Source: Prochlorococcus sp. AG-418-I20 (GTDB lineage Bacteria > Cyanobacteriota > Cyanobacteriia > PCC-6307 > Cyanobiaceae). From it: a DNA stretch of 64,000 nucleotides. The stretch is from NCBI GenBank assembly GCA_003214175.1, contig QCLZ01000001.1:124001-188000 (forward strand), in the 5' to 3' direction. Below, piece by piece: positions 44,217 to 53,101 of the stretch. The translations under genes and the position numbers were made by a program. Positions within the stretch are counted from its first letter, which is position 1, and the number at the start of each line of letters is the position of its first letter. Under the pieces are notes generated by a model that ran no database searches, was not told the origin of the DNA, and saw only the letters and a program-made list of their open reading frames with translations.

Positions 44217-46823
44217 TTGGATCACACACTAGTTATTGTTGAAAGTCCCACCAAAGCAAAAACTATAAGAAAGTTTTTGCCTTCTAATTATGAAGTTCTT
44301 GCTTCAATGGGACATGTACGAGATCTTCCAAAAGGGGCGGCTGAAATCCCTGCTGCAGTTAAAAAGGAAAAATGGTCAAGGATTGGAGTTAATACAACGG
44401 AAGATTTTGAACCACTTTACATAGTTCCTAAAGATAAGAAAAAGGTTGTTAAAGAGCTGAAAGATGCTTTGAAAGGTGCTACCCAACTATTACTGGCAAC
44501 TGATGAAGATAGAGAGGGAGAGAGTATTAGCTGGCATCTTCTGCAAATACTGAAGCCTAAAATACCAACTAAGAGAATGGTTTTTCATGAAATTACAAAA
44601 AAGGCAATTAATAAAGCTTTAGATCAAACAAGAGAAATTGATATGGAACTTGTTCAGGCTCAAGAAACTAGAAGAATCTTGGACAGGCTTTTTGGATATG
44701 AATTATCTCCTTTACTTTGGAAGAAGGTAGCCCCCAGATTATCTGCTGGTCGGGTTCAATCAGTTTCTGTAAGGCTTCTTGTTAGAAGAGAGAGAGAAAG
44801 AAGATCCTTTAAAAAAGCTAGTTACTGGGGAATTAAAGCTTCCCTAGTAAAAGATAATATAACTTTCGAAACTAAACTATTTAGTCTAAATGGTCAAAGA
44901 ATTTCCAATGGTTCCGATTTCGATGAAGAGACCGGAAAATTAAAACAAGGAAATAAATCTTTAATAATTGGAGAAGATAAAGTAAATGATTTATTGAAGA
45001 CTTTTTCCTCCGAGGATTGGTTAGTCTCAAAAATTGAAAAAAAACCATCCACACGTAAGCCAGTTCCTCCATTTACAACAAGTACATTGCAACAAGAGGC
45101 AAATAGAAAGCTTCGTTTGTCTGCAAGAGAAACTATGAGATGTGCACAAGGGCTTTATGAGAGAGGTTTCATAACATATATGAGGACTGATTCAGTTCAT
45201 CTTTCCGAACAAGCCACAAGAGCTGCTAGAGAATGTGTCAGTTCTATGTATGGAAAAGAATATTTATCTAATTCACCAAGACAATTTAATTCAACTGCAA
45301 GAAATGCTCAAGAAGCACACGAAGCTATTCGACCTGCAGGTGAGGTATTTAAAACGCCAAAGGAAACTAATCTGACGGGTAGAGACTTATCTCTTTACGA
45401 TTTAATTTGGAAAAGAACTGTAGCTAGTCAAATGGCGGAAGCTAGGCTAACTATGATTAATGCTGAAATTAGTGTGGGGGATGGTTTATTTAAATCGAGC
45501 GGCAAAAGTATTGATTTCGCAGGATTCTTCAGAGCTTATGTCGAGGGAAGTGATGACCCAAGTTCATCCCTTGAACAACAAGAAATTATTCTTCCAAACC
45601 TAACAACTGGAACAAGGCTTGAAGTTACTGATAAGGAATCTACTTTTCATGAAACCAAACCGCCTGCAAGATATACAGAGGCTGCATTAGTTAAAGTTCT
45701 TGAAAAAGAAGGGATTGGAAGACCTTCTACCTATGCAAGCATTATTGGGACAATTGTGGATAGAGGTTATGCAAATATATCTTCAAATACTTTAGCTCCA
45801 ACGTTTACTGCTTTTGCTGTTACCGCTCTATTAGAAGAACATTTTCCTGATTTGGTTGATACCACTTTTACAGCAAAAATGGAGTCTTCATTGGATGAAA
45901 TATCTTCAGGCAATCTTGAGTGGCTACCATACCTCGAGACTTTCTATAAAGGTAAAAATGGTTTGGAGGTAAAAGTTCAGAAAACAGAGGGTGACATTGA
46001 TGGTAAAGCTTATAGACAAGTCGATTTCGAGGACCTTCCTTGCGTAGTCAGAATAGGCTCTAACGGACCTTGGCTAGAGGGTACAAAAATTGATGAATTT
46101 GGTAATGAAATTCAGGCCAAAGGTAATCTTCCAATGGATATTACTCCTGGAGATTTAGACATAAAGCAAGTTGATCAGATTTTAAGTGGCCCATCAGATC
46201 TTGGAACTGATCCAAAAACTGGGGAAAAAGTCTTTCTAAGATTTGGCCCTTATGGACCTTACGTACAATTGGGAAATAATGATCAAGATAAAGCTAAACC
46301 GAGAAGAGCTTCATTACCCAAAGAGTTGAAAACTGATGATTTAACTCTTGCTGAAGCTCTTGTACTTTTAAGTTTACCTAGATTGTTAGGAGGTCATCCT
46401 GAAGGAGGTGTTGTTGAGGCGGATAGAGGAAGATTTGGCCCTTATATTAAATGGATTAAAAATGAAAATGAGTCTGAAAATAGATCATTAAAAAAAGAGG
46501 ATGATGTTTTTACTGTTGATCTCAAAAGAGCTTTAGAAATTCTTGCGATGCCAAAAATGGGTAGAGGAGGTCAAGAGGTACTTAAAGATTTTGGAAAACC
46601 GAAAGAATTTAAAGAAAAAATCCAAATATTAAATGGAAGATATGGGGTCTATTTAAAATGTGGCAAAACTAATGTTTCTCTTGCAAAAGATACCGATTTA
46701 GAAAAATTTTCAATTGATGATGCAGTAGTTCTTCTGGAAGAAAAACTAAAAGATAAAAAAGGATCTATTACAAAGAGAACAAAAACTAGTAATAAAAAAA
46801 CTTCGAGGAGAAAGAAAAGTTAG
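44217..46823 (+). CDS. topA: DNA topoisomerase I (type IA)
   Basis: An 868-aa type IA topoisomerase relaxing negative supercoils. TOPRIM motif LVIVESPTKAKTIRKFLP at residues 5-22, DEDREGESISWHLL with the acidic metal residues, and the active-site Tyr in ERGFITYMRTDSVHLS. The C-terminus has no zinc fingers but three or more topoisomerase C-terminal repeats (FLRFGPYGPYVQLG, RGRFGPYIKW, NGRYGVYLK), then a Lys-rich tail, the usual cyanobacterial form. The start is TTG at 44217. Confidence 0.97.
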   Translation: MDHTLVIVESPTKAKTIRKFLPSNYEVLASMGHVRDLPKGAAEIPAAVKKEKWSRIGVNTTEDFEPLYIVPKDKKKVVKELKDALKGATQLLLATDEDREGESISWHLLQILKPKIPTKRMVFHEITKKAINKALDQTREIDMELVQAQETRRILDRLFGYELSPLLWKKVAPRLSAGRVQSVSVRLLVRRERERRSFKKASYWGIKASLVKDNITFETKLFSLNGQRISNGSDFDEETGKLKQGNKSLIIGEDKVNDLLKTFSSEDWLVSKIEKKPSTRKPVPPFTTSTLQQEANRKLRLSARETMRCAQGLYERGFITYMRTDSVHLSEQATRAARECVSSMYGKEYLSNSPRQFNSTARNAQEAHEAIRPAGEVFKTPKETNLTGRDLSLYDLIWKRTVASQMAEARLTMINAEISVGDGLFKSSGKSIDFAGFFRAYVEGSDDPSSSLEQQEIILPNLTTGTRLEVTDKESTFHETKPPARYTEAALVKVLEKEGIGRPSTYASIIGTIVDRGYANISSNTLAPTFTAFAVTALLEEHFPDLVDTTFTAKMESSLDEISSGNLEWLPYLETFYKGKNGLEVKVQKTEGDIDGKAYRQVDFEDLPCVVRIGSNGPWLEGTKIDEFGNEIQAKGNLPMDITPGDLDIKQVDQILSGPSDLGTDPKTGEKVFLRFGPYGPYVQLGNNDQDKAKPRRASLPKELKTDDLTLAEALVLLSLPRLLGGHPEGGVVEADRGRFGPYIKWIKNENESENRSLKKEDDVFTVDLKRALEILAMPKMGRGGQEVLKDFGKPKEFKEKIQILNGRYGVYLKCGKTNVSLAKDTDLEKFSIDDAVVLLEEKLKDKKGSITKRTKTSNKKTSRRKKS

Positions 46824-46830
46824 AAAAGAT

Positions 46831-47295
46831 ATGACTTTAAAAAAAGAAATTTTTTTATCAATTTTTTTAATTTTATTACAATCATGTACTGGAGGAAAAA
46901 TTGGAAATTTTCTTGAAAGTAGTTTCGACGATTTAGAACAAATTAGTCAAAATGATGATTTTCAAAAAAATTTAAATAGTGAAAAAGATACCTTAAAAGA
47001 AAATGTAGAGATTAATGAAAAAAATTATGAAAAAACAGAAAAAATAAATAAGCCAAAAGTTATTTTAGAAAATAAAAATTCTACAAATGTAGACAAAATA
47101 GAAAAACAAAAAAATACCAAAAATAAGAATTCTTTAAAAAAAGAAAAAGTTGAGCTTCAATCTTACAAAATAATATTTATCTTAAAAGATGTAGATCCAA
47201 AATATCCTACTGAAGATTTAAGTACCATATTGAGGAATTCTGATGTAAATTTTGAAATAGAAAAGATTGAACGAATTCTCGATTCAAAAAAATAA
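46831..47295 (+). CDS. predicted lipoprotein, function unknown
   Basis: A 154-aa protein. A signal peptide with lipobox LLQSC gives lipidated Cys19. A Lys/Asn/Glu-rich low-complexity stretch covers about 25-115. A short folded segment follows (SYKIIFILKDVDPKYPTEDL, then LRNSDVNFEIEKIERIL). It starts 7 bases after topA and precedes the DUF2232 gene. The location is the periplasmic face of the inner membrane or the outer membrane. No function can be assigned. Confidence 0.65.
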   Translation: MTLKKEIFLSIFLILLQSCTGGKIGNFLESSFDDLEQISQNDDFQKNLNSEKDTLKENVEINEKNYEKTEKINKPKVILENKNSTNVDKIEKQKNTKNKNSLKKEKVELQSYKIIFILKDVDPKYPTEDLSTILRNSDVNFEIEKIERILDSKK

Positions 47296-47333
47296 ATCAT
47301 GAATAAAAATTAATTAAATATATTCAATAAAAG

Positions 47334-47972
47334 ATGAAAATAACAACAAAAAATCAGGCATTAAATTTAGTCGAGACCTCATATTTAGCATCTCTTTCGT
47401 CATTATTATGGGTAGCTTTATATTATTTGCCAATTGGAGGAGCTTTTTTAAGATTGATTTTACCCCTCCCAATTATCTTATTGCACTTACGAAGAGGTAC
47501 TAAAGCTGCATTAGAGGGACTCCTAATACAATTTCTGCTTCTTTTTGTAATTATGGGACCCTTAAGAGGAACTTTATTTTTATTCCCATATGGAGGCTTG
47601 TCTTTTTGGTTGGGCTGGTCTTGGCTTAAAGAAAAGAGTTGGAGACTTAGTTTGACTTTAGGGGTTATTATTGGAACCATCGGTTTCTTCCTGCGAGTAA
47701 TAGCATTATCTGCATTGGTTGGAGATAATCTTTGGGTGCTAATTACTAGAGCAAGTTATGGTCTAATAGAAAAGTTTATTGGATTTTTTAATTTGCCTTT
47801 TTCTCCCTCAATTTTAAGTATCCAATTAGTTGCAATTTTATTAATAATTTTTCAAGAAATAGTTTATGTTTTAACGGTACATGTAGTTGCTTATTCAATT
47901 TTTCCAAGATTTAAATTAATTATTCCAGATCCTCCAAGATTATTACATAGTCTAGTTGATTTGAATCATTAA
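47334..47972 (+). CDS. DUF2232 integral membrane protein
   Basis: A 212-aa polytopic protein with about six membrane spans. The first half has SLSSLLWVALYYLPIGGAF, RLILPLPIILLHLRRGTKAAL and GPLRGTLFLFPYGGLSFWLG, typical of the DUF2232/YybS-like group. The pattern resembles small-molecule transporter subunits (S-component-like), but no binding data follow from sequence. It is 13 bases before the CobT-like gene, so a link to corrinoid metabolism is possible. Confidence 0.78.
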   Translation: MKITTKNQALNLVETSYLASLSSLLWVALYYLPIGGAFLRLILPLPIILLHLRRGTKAALEGLLIQFLLLFVIMGPLRGTLFLFPYGGLSFWLGWSWLKEKSWRLSLTLGVIIGTIGFFLRVIALSALVGDNLWVLITRASYGLIEKFIGFFNLPFSPSILSIQLVAILLIIFQEIVYVLTVHVVAYSIFPRFKLIIPDPPRLLHSLVDLNH

Positions 47973-47985
47973 CAAAGAATAAAAA

Positions 47986-49143
47986 ATGTATAGTAAAGAA
48001 TTTGGGATAAATTATTTTGGTTGCAAATCTAATAAAAAAATACAACCTAACAGACTAAGAATAGTGAAAAATAATATAAAAAATTTCAAAATATTTCTTG
48101 TAATTGCAGGTACTAATACATCTCAAATTCCCGGAATTTCCGCTGCAGGTATTAATGCAAAATCTAGGAGAATTACTGCACTCGCAGATGCTGAATTTTT
48201 GCTTAAGGGTGCAACAAAAGATCATAAATATAAATTGCCTCTCCTTAATGCAGGAGTAACACCAGCCTTAATAAGTTATGTTTGTTCAAAGCTTATTAAT
48301 GCTTATCCAGTTGTTGTTCCTTTAGGCATAGGAGTAAAGCCTTACTTTAATCATTTAGCTGTAGAAGATAAGGACTTGGGACCATCAAATTGTCTTACTA
48401 CTGGTAGATCTATGACTAAAAAAAGAGTTTTAAATCTTTATGAAAGAGGACTTGCCATTGGAAAATCCCTAAAACAACCTATTTTAATTTCTGAATCTGT
48501 ACCAGGAGGAACCACAACTGCTCAGGCAGTAATGGAAGCTTTTGGTTTGAGGGTTTCTAATTTAGTAGGGAGTAGCTTATTTAAAGCTCCAAGAGAACTT
48601 AGAAGACATATAGTACAAAAAGGACTTCACAATGCAAATCTAGAAACTAATTGTGACTCTTTTGATGTTATTGCATCAGTGGGAGATCCTTTTCAAGCTT
48701 TCTCAATGGGTTTATTAATTGGTGCAAGGTTAGCAGATCAACCGGTAATATTGTCTGGTGGAAGTCAAATGATCGCGGTCATTTTGCTTGCATTAGAATT
48801 CGTAGATGTTAAAAATAAAGATGACTTTGTTCAGGATGTTTTTATTGCGACAACTGGATGGCTCGTAAAAGATAATTCTTTAAATGATTTATTAAACTTA
48901 ATTAATGAGAGATATGATGTTCACTTATTAGGTTTAGCAAGCCCTTTAAATTTTAAATCGTCAATATTTAAAGAATTAACGGATTATGAATTAGGTCATG
49001 TGAAAGAAGGTGTTGGTGCAGGTGGAATATCAATACTTGCTTTCTTAAATGGTTTTAAAAATAAAGAAATAGTTTCATTGTGTCAACAAAATCTGGAAAT
49101 AATGAAGGCTATAGGTCAAATTTCTTTAGGGAAGGATTGCTAA
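47986..49143 (+). CDS. cobT: CobT-like nicotinate-nucleotide-dependent phosphoribosyltransferase (TIGR00303 type)
   Basis: A 385-aa protein of the nicotinate mononucleotide:base phosphoribosyltransferase family, in the archaeal/cyanobacterial subgroup. Motifs: FLVIAGTNTSQIPGISAAG, LLNAGVTPALISYV, GLAIGKSLKQPILISESVPG, TTAQAVMEAFGL, SVGDPFQAFSMG, ILSGGSQMIAVILLAL. It would activate the lower-ligand base of the corrinoid. Marine picocyanobacteria are known to make pseudocobalamin with adenine, so adenine is the likely base in vivo. It stands in a plus-strand run with DUF2232 and a substrate-binding lipoprotein. Confidence 0.85.
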   Translation: MYSKEFGINYFGCKSNKKIQPNRLRIVKNNIKNFKIFLVIAGTNTSQIPGISAAGINAKSRRITALADAEFLLKGATKDHKYKLPLLNAGVTPALISYVCSKLINAYPVVVPLGIGVKPYFNHLAVEDKDLGPSNCLTTGRSMTKKRVLNLYERGLAIGKSLKQPILISESVPGGTTTAQAVMEAFGLRVSNLVGSSLFKAPRELRRHIVQKGLHNANLETNCDSFDVIASVGDPFQAFSMGLLIGARLADQPVILSGGSQMIAVILLALEFVDVKNKDDFVQDVFIATTGWLVKDNSLNDLLNLINERYDVHLLGLASPLNFKSSIFKELTDYELGHVKEGVGAGGISILAFLNGFKNKEIVSLCQQNLEIMKAIGQISLGKDC

Positions 49144-50142
49144 ATGCCATCTAAATTTGCAACCAGAAGAACATTTTTAAATTGTGGTAAGCTTTCGCTT
49201 TTATTTCTCTTAAACTCTTGCAGTAATCTTCCTAATAAAGTGAAGATAGCACTACAAAATTCCCTTTATCCTCAGTCTTTTAAAGATACTATCCCGAAAG
49301 ATTGGAAACAGGAAAAAATTAATTTTAAAAGTATCCAGCTAAATAAAAATAGAAACACAATTTTCAACTCTGACTTTACGTTAATAAATGATGGATGGAT
49401 TACTAGTATAAATTTTGCGGAATTTGAAAAAATAAATGAATATCCATTTATCAAAAACTTGGATAAGAGATCGATAGAATTTTTAGGAAGTTTTAATGAA
49501 ATTCAAAGGAGTAAATTATTTCCTATTGGCGTAGTCCCATACACAATTATTATTAAAAATAATAAAGAACTAATAAGTTCGGCAAGAAATACTTGGGATT
49601 TCCTCCTATCAAAAAAATTAAAGGGGAAAATTATTTTTCCAAAAAGTCCTAGAATTTTAATGTCAATTGCTGAAAAAATTAATACATCTAACTCTTTAAA
49701 AAAGCTCAAAAGCCAAGCTATGTTATTTGATGATGAAAATATGCTCAATTGGTTGATTAATTCTGATGCTTGCGTCGCTATAGTTCCTTTCAGTCTCTGC
49801 TCAAAATATTTAAAAATAGATCCAAGGCTTTCTCTAGCTTTCCCAAGCCAAGGGGTGCCTTTGATGTGGCATTTTCTCCTTAGTCGATCAAATCTAAATA
49901 ATGCAAAATTAACTGATTGGATTAAATCTTTTGAACAGAAATCTGTAGTTGATAAATTAGTAAGTCAAGGTTGGTATCTACCATTTAATAGTGATTATTT
50001 ACAAAGTAAATATAAATCTGAGTTGTTACCTATCTCAGGACCTTCTCAAAAATGCTGGGATAATAGCTGGTCTTTCCCTATCTTGACAAATGAAGAAAAA
50101 ATTAAGCTTGAAAATTCTTGGAATGAATCTTTAACTCCATAA
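49144..50142 (+). CDS. Tat-type substrate-binding lipoprotein (polyamine/iron SBP-like)
   Basis: A 332-aa exported protein. The N-terminus has a twin-arginine (R8-R9, in ATRRTFLN), a hydrophobic core and a lipobox-like LLNSC with Cys26. The rest resembles a periplasmic binding protein of the spermidine/putrescine or iron type (LINDGWITSINFAEFEKI, NTWDFLLSKKLKGKIIFPKS, PLMWHFLLSRS). It starts on the base after the cobT stop. No permease or ATPase is adjacent. It overlaps the convergent aldo/keto reductase by 12 bases. Confidence 0.7.
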   Translation: MPSKFATRRTFLNCGKLSLLFLLNSCSNLPNKVKIALQNSLYPQSFKDTIPKDWKQEKINFKSIQLNKNRNTIFNSDFTLINDGWITSINFAEFEKINEYPFIKNLDKRSIEFLGSFNEIQRSKLFPIGVVPYTIIIKNNKELISSARNTWDFLLSKKLKGKIIFPKSPRILMSIAEKINTSNSLKKLKSQAMLFDDENMLNWLINSDACVAIVPFSLCSKYLKIDPRLSLAFPSQGVPLMWHFLLSRSNLNNAKLTDWIKSFEQKSVVDKLVSQGWYLPFNSDYLQSKYKSELLPISGPSQKCWDNSWSFPILTNEEKIKLENSWNESLTP

Positions 50143-51273
50143 TCTTTTTGTAGGATTGTCGAGAAGTAAGTTATGGGTTTGTTTTAACAACTTTGGGATA
50201 TCTAATTTACTAGGACATTTAGGAATACATTTATTACACTCTTTGCAAAATGAGGAATTTTTTTCCTCCCACCAGTGGCCAGCTTTTCCTATTAAATTAT
50301 ATCTTTCTTTTGAAAATTCTAATTGTCCATAACCGATATAAATATTCCTTAAACGAAGGATTTCTGGAATAGGTACTTCATTTGGGCATGGTAGACAACA
50401 TCTGCATTGTTCACATTTGGAAAAGTTTAATCTTTCATTAGCAACTTCCTCAATTTTATTCAAGGCGCTTTTTTCAAGTTTTGTAAGTTTCTTTAAGGAG
50501 TTTCTAAGTTTATGAGCTAATTCAAAATCCTTTTTGTTTGTCGCCCCCAAGGACAAAGTTGTAATGCCTTTTGCTAAAAGAAATCGATAAGCTAATTCTA
50601 GGGGATGAAAAGGTTTAGATGCCTCTAACAAAATATCACTTGGAGAATATAATCTACCTCCTTTATCTGCAGGCGATATTGCTAATACGCCCATACCTTT
50701 TTTTAAAGCTTCCTCTGCCAAAGCAATTTTAGATTGATCTAAATAATGTAAATGTAGACTACAAAAACTAAAAACTTCACAGTTAATTGCTTCTTTTATT
50801 AGTGAATAACTTCCGTGTGAACTAAAACCAACTTGATCAACTAGCTCCTTCTCAAGTATCCATGATATGAATTTCTTACCCTCGCCAGCTATGACCCAAT
50901 CTAGATGTTGTTTTAAGTTGATTCCATGAATTGCGAGATTATTAATTTTCTCGCGATTTAAATTTTTAAGAGACTTTTTAAAATTATTTTTTAAAAAGTA
51001 AAAATCACCTTTTGGTAAAACTTTGGAAGTAATCACCCAATTTTTACCTTTTATATTCTCTTCTATTTCTAGTTTTTTTATCGAACTTCCAATAAGCGAT
51101 TCAGCATCACCATAAGAAGGTGCTGTTTCTATGTGGTTAATTCCTACATAATAGGCATTTTTAATTATGCTATACATTTTTTCGAGACTTTCAGTTGATC
51201 GCATTGTCCCTAAAGTGAATAAGCTCACTTTTTCTCCTTTACCAAATGATCTTTTTTGTGAATTAATAATCAT
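50131..51273 (-). CDS. aldo/keto reductase with C-terminal ferredoxin-type Cys clusters
   Basis: A 380-aa protein. The N-terminal aldo/keto reductase barrel (LGTMRSTESLEKMYSII, INHIETAPSYGDAESLIG, WVITSKVLP, LAIHGINLKQH) has the Tyr of TAPSYG in the usual catalytic place. The C-terminus holds two cysteine groups, CEQCRCCLPCPNEVPIPEIL and CKECNKCIPKCPSKLDIPKL, each able to bind a [4Fe-4S] cluster. Such fusions suggest electron transfer rather than simple NADPH use. Substrate is unknown. Confidence 0.85.
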   Translation of the reverse strand: MIINSQKRSFGKGEKVSLFTLGTMRSTESLEKMYSIIKNAYYVGINHIETAPSYGDAESLIGSSIKKLEIEENIKGKNWVITSKVLPKGDFYFLKNNFKKSLKNLNREKINNLAIHGINLKQHLDWVIAGEGKKFISWILEKELVDQVGFSSHGSYSLIKEAINCEVFSFCSLHLHYLDQSKIALAEEALKKGMGVLAISPADKGGRLYSPSDILLEASKPFHPLELAYRFLLAKGITTLSLGATNKKDFELAHKLRNSLKKLTKLEKSALNKIEEVANERLNFSKCEQCRCCLPCPNEVPIPEILRLRNIYIGYGQLEFSKERYNLIGKAGHWWEEKNSSFCKECNKCIPKCPSKLDIPKLLKQTHNLLLDNPTKRLWS

Positions 51274-51383
51274 CTATATGAACAATTTCTTTTTATTTAC
51301 TCTTTAATTTATTTATAATTGAAATTGTTTTAAAGTAAATTAAAGTAAACACAAAATTTTGCAAAAATATTTTTTTTAAATCT

Positions 51384-52037
51384 ATGTTCACAGGAATAAT
51401 TCAATCAATTGGAAAACTAAAACAAGAAAAAAATATTTTAGAAATTGAAATTCTTGATAACTTATTTGAAATTTCAATCGGAGACAGCATAGCTGTTGAT
51501 GGCACTTGTTTGACAGTTAAAGAGATTTTTCAAAACAAATTTACTGTTGATGTTAGCGAGGAAACATTAAAAAAAACAACTTTAGGACTAAAGTCTAACC
51601 TTAATCAGATTGTTAATTTGGAGCCCGCTGTTAAGTTATCTGACCGTCTAGGAGGACATATAGTCAGCGGACATGTTGATGGCCTTGGTATAGTTGAGAA
51701 TATAGAAAAATTAGAGAAATCTTGGCTTTTATCCATAAAGTGGAAAAATAATAATTATTCGAAATATGTAGTTAATAAAGGTAGTATTTGTGTAAATGGT
51801 ATAAGTCTTACAATTGCAAAATATGAGAATGAAGGAGAAATATTTACTATCGCGATAATTCCTCATACTTGGCATAACACAAATCTAAATAAATTAAATA
51901 TTGGTGATAGCGTAAACCTTGAGGCAGATGCACTAATTAAATATGTAGAGAAATTACTTTTTTTTAATAAAAATAGTAAACAAGATTTCTCTTCTAACAA
52001 TATTTCTTCGGAGTGGCTTAAAGAAAACGGTTGGTAA
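51384..52037 (+). CDS. ribE: riboflavin synthase alpha chain
   Basis: A 217-aa riboflavin synthase made of two lumazine-binding repeats. The N-terminal signature MFTGIIQSIG is followed by IGDSIAVDGTCLTV and FTVDVSEETL, and the second repeat has GHIVSGHVDGLG, CVNGISLTIA and FTIAIIPHTWHNTNL. It dismutates 6,7-dimethyl-8-ribityllumazine to riboflavin. No FMN riboswitch is visible upstream; the 110-base gap is AT-rich and holds interleaved inverted repeats. Confidence 0.96.
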   Translation: MFTGIIQSIGKLKQEKNILEIEILDNLFEISIGDSIAVDGTCLTVKEIFQNKFTVDVSEETLKKTTLGLKSNLNQIVNLEPAVKLSDRLGGHIVSGHVDGLGIVENIEKLEKSWLLSIKWKNNNYSKYVVNKGSICVNGISLTIAKYENEGEIFTIAIIPHTWHNTNLNKLNIGDSVNLEADALIKYVEKLLFFNKNSKQDFSSNNISSEWLKENGW

Positions 52038-52048
52038 AATATATTTTT

Positions 52049-52402
52049 TTAATTTAATGGAATCAGATAAATTGTTTTTGACTCTTTTTTAAGATCGATT
52101 TTAAATTCCTGACCAGGTTCTAGACCTAATCTTTTGGTGTAGGCTTTACCAATTAATAGATTCCCATTGCCATGAACTTTAGTTTTGAATTCTGTCTGTC
52201 GGCCTCTTGAAGCTCTGTTACCATTTTTCCCCTGACGACCATTTCCTATTTTGTAACCCTTAGCTTCGATAAGCGCCCTGTAAAAACTTTTTCTTAAGAT
52301 TCTTCCGCTAGGACCAACGTAACCACAACCTTTCGCTATCTCATCTTCAGATTTTTTACTTAGTAATTTTGCTTTTTCAAGAAGTTCTTTTCCTTCTAGC
52401 AT
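52049..52402 (-). CDS. cyAbrB-type transcriptional regulator
   Basis: A 117-aa protein of the cyanobacterial AbrB-like family: LEGKELLEKAKLLSKKSEDEIAKGCGYVG at the N-terminus, RALIEAKGYKIGNG, and a C-terminal swapped-hairpin domain with GNLLIGKAYTKRLGLEPGQEF. Family members regulate carbon/nitrogen balance, hydrogenase and cell-division genes. It stands upstream in the same direction as nothing here; its nearest neighbours are ribE (convergent) and the ctaCDE cluster (96 bases upstream on the minus strand). Confidence 0.88.
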   Translation of the reverse strand: MLEGKELLEKAKLLSKKSEDEIAKGCGYVGPSGRILRKSFYRALIEAKGYKIGNGRQGKNGNRASRGRQTEFKTKVHGNGNLLIGKAYTKRLGLEPGQEFKIDLKKESKTIYLIPLN

Positions 52403-52498
52403 TATCTGACAAATTTCTAACTATTTATTCTTACTAAAAAGGAGAACTGTGGCAATATAAATTAATAAAAAATATATTTAATTTTTAAAATTATCTTT

Positions 52499-53101
52499 TT
52501 ATAAAAGATACAAAATAATAAATAAAATAACCCATATTCCATCTACAAAATGCCAGTACAATTCAACAGCTTCCAATGGGAACATATTTTGACTAGTTAA
52601 TCTTCCACCATTGATTCTCGATTGCCATGCAATAATTAAAATCATTAATGTGCCTAAAGTGACATGTAATCCATGAAAACCAGTAAGAGCATAAAAAGTA
52701 CTTGCAAACAAATTATCGGTTAATCCAAAAGGTAAATGAAAATATTCAAATAATTGACATATTAAAAATATAATTCCAAGAAAAGCAGTAAAAAACAACC
52801 ATTTTTGGGAATCAGAGTTTTTATCTTTTAAAAGTGCTTTACCTGCTTTATGGAAAGTTGCACTACTAACAAGTAATAAAATTGTATTTAGTGTAGGTAT
52901 TGGAAGTTCTAATTCATAAATAGCACCATCAGGTAATGGATTTACTGCTTTATAAGTTAGATAAGCAGCAAAAAATCCAGCAAAAGTCATTCCGTCTGCA
53001 ATTAGGAAAGTTATAAGACCAAACATTCTGAAGTCTTCATGTGTTTCTTTGACTTCAGAATTATTTTTTTGAATTTCTTTTGAGCTATCTAGAGTTGTCA
53101 T
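52499..53101 (-). CDS. ctaE: cytochrome c oxidase subunit III
   Basis: A 200-aa membrane protein with five spans, MFGLITFLIADGMTFAGFFAAYL at the start, TLLLVSSATFHKAGKALL, LTGFHGLHVTLGTLMILI and VELYWHFVDGIWVILFI at the end. These histidine- and Trp-containing segments are typical of the short bacterial CtaE. The ATG overlaps the ctaD stop by four bases (ATGA on the minus strand). It is the last gene of the ctaC-ctaD-ctaE unit of the aa3-type terminal oxidase. Confidence 0.95.
   Translation of the reverse strand: MTTLDSSKEIQKNNSEVKETHEDFRMFGLITFLIADGMTFAGFFAAYLTYKAVNPLPDGAIYELELPIPTLNTILLLVSSATFHKAGKALLKDKNSDSQKWLFFTAFLGIIFLICQLFEYFHLPFGLTDNLFASTFYALTGFHGLHVTLGTLMILIIAWQSRINGGRLTSQNMFPLEAVELYWHFVDGIWVILFIILYLL

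Noticed and set aside
51274-51383. FMN (RFN) riboswitch upstream of ribE
   Set aside because: The conserved RFN helices and GC-rich motifs are absent in this AT-rich 110-base gap.
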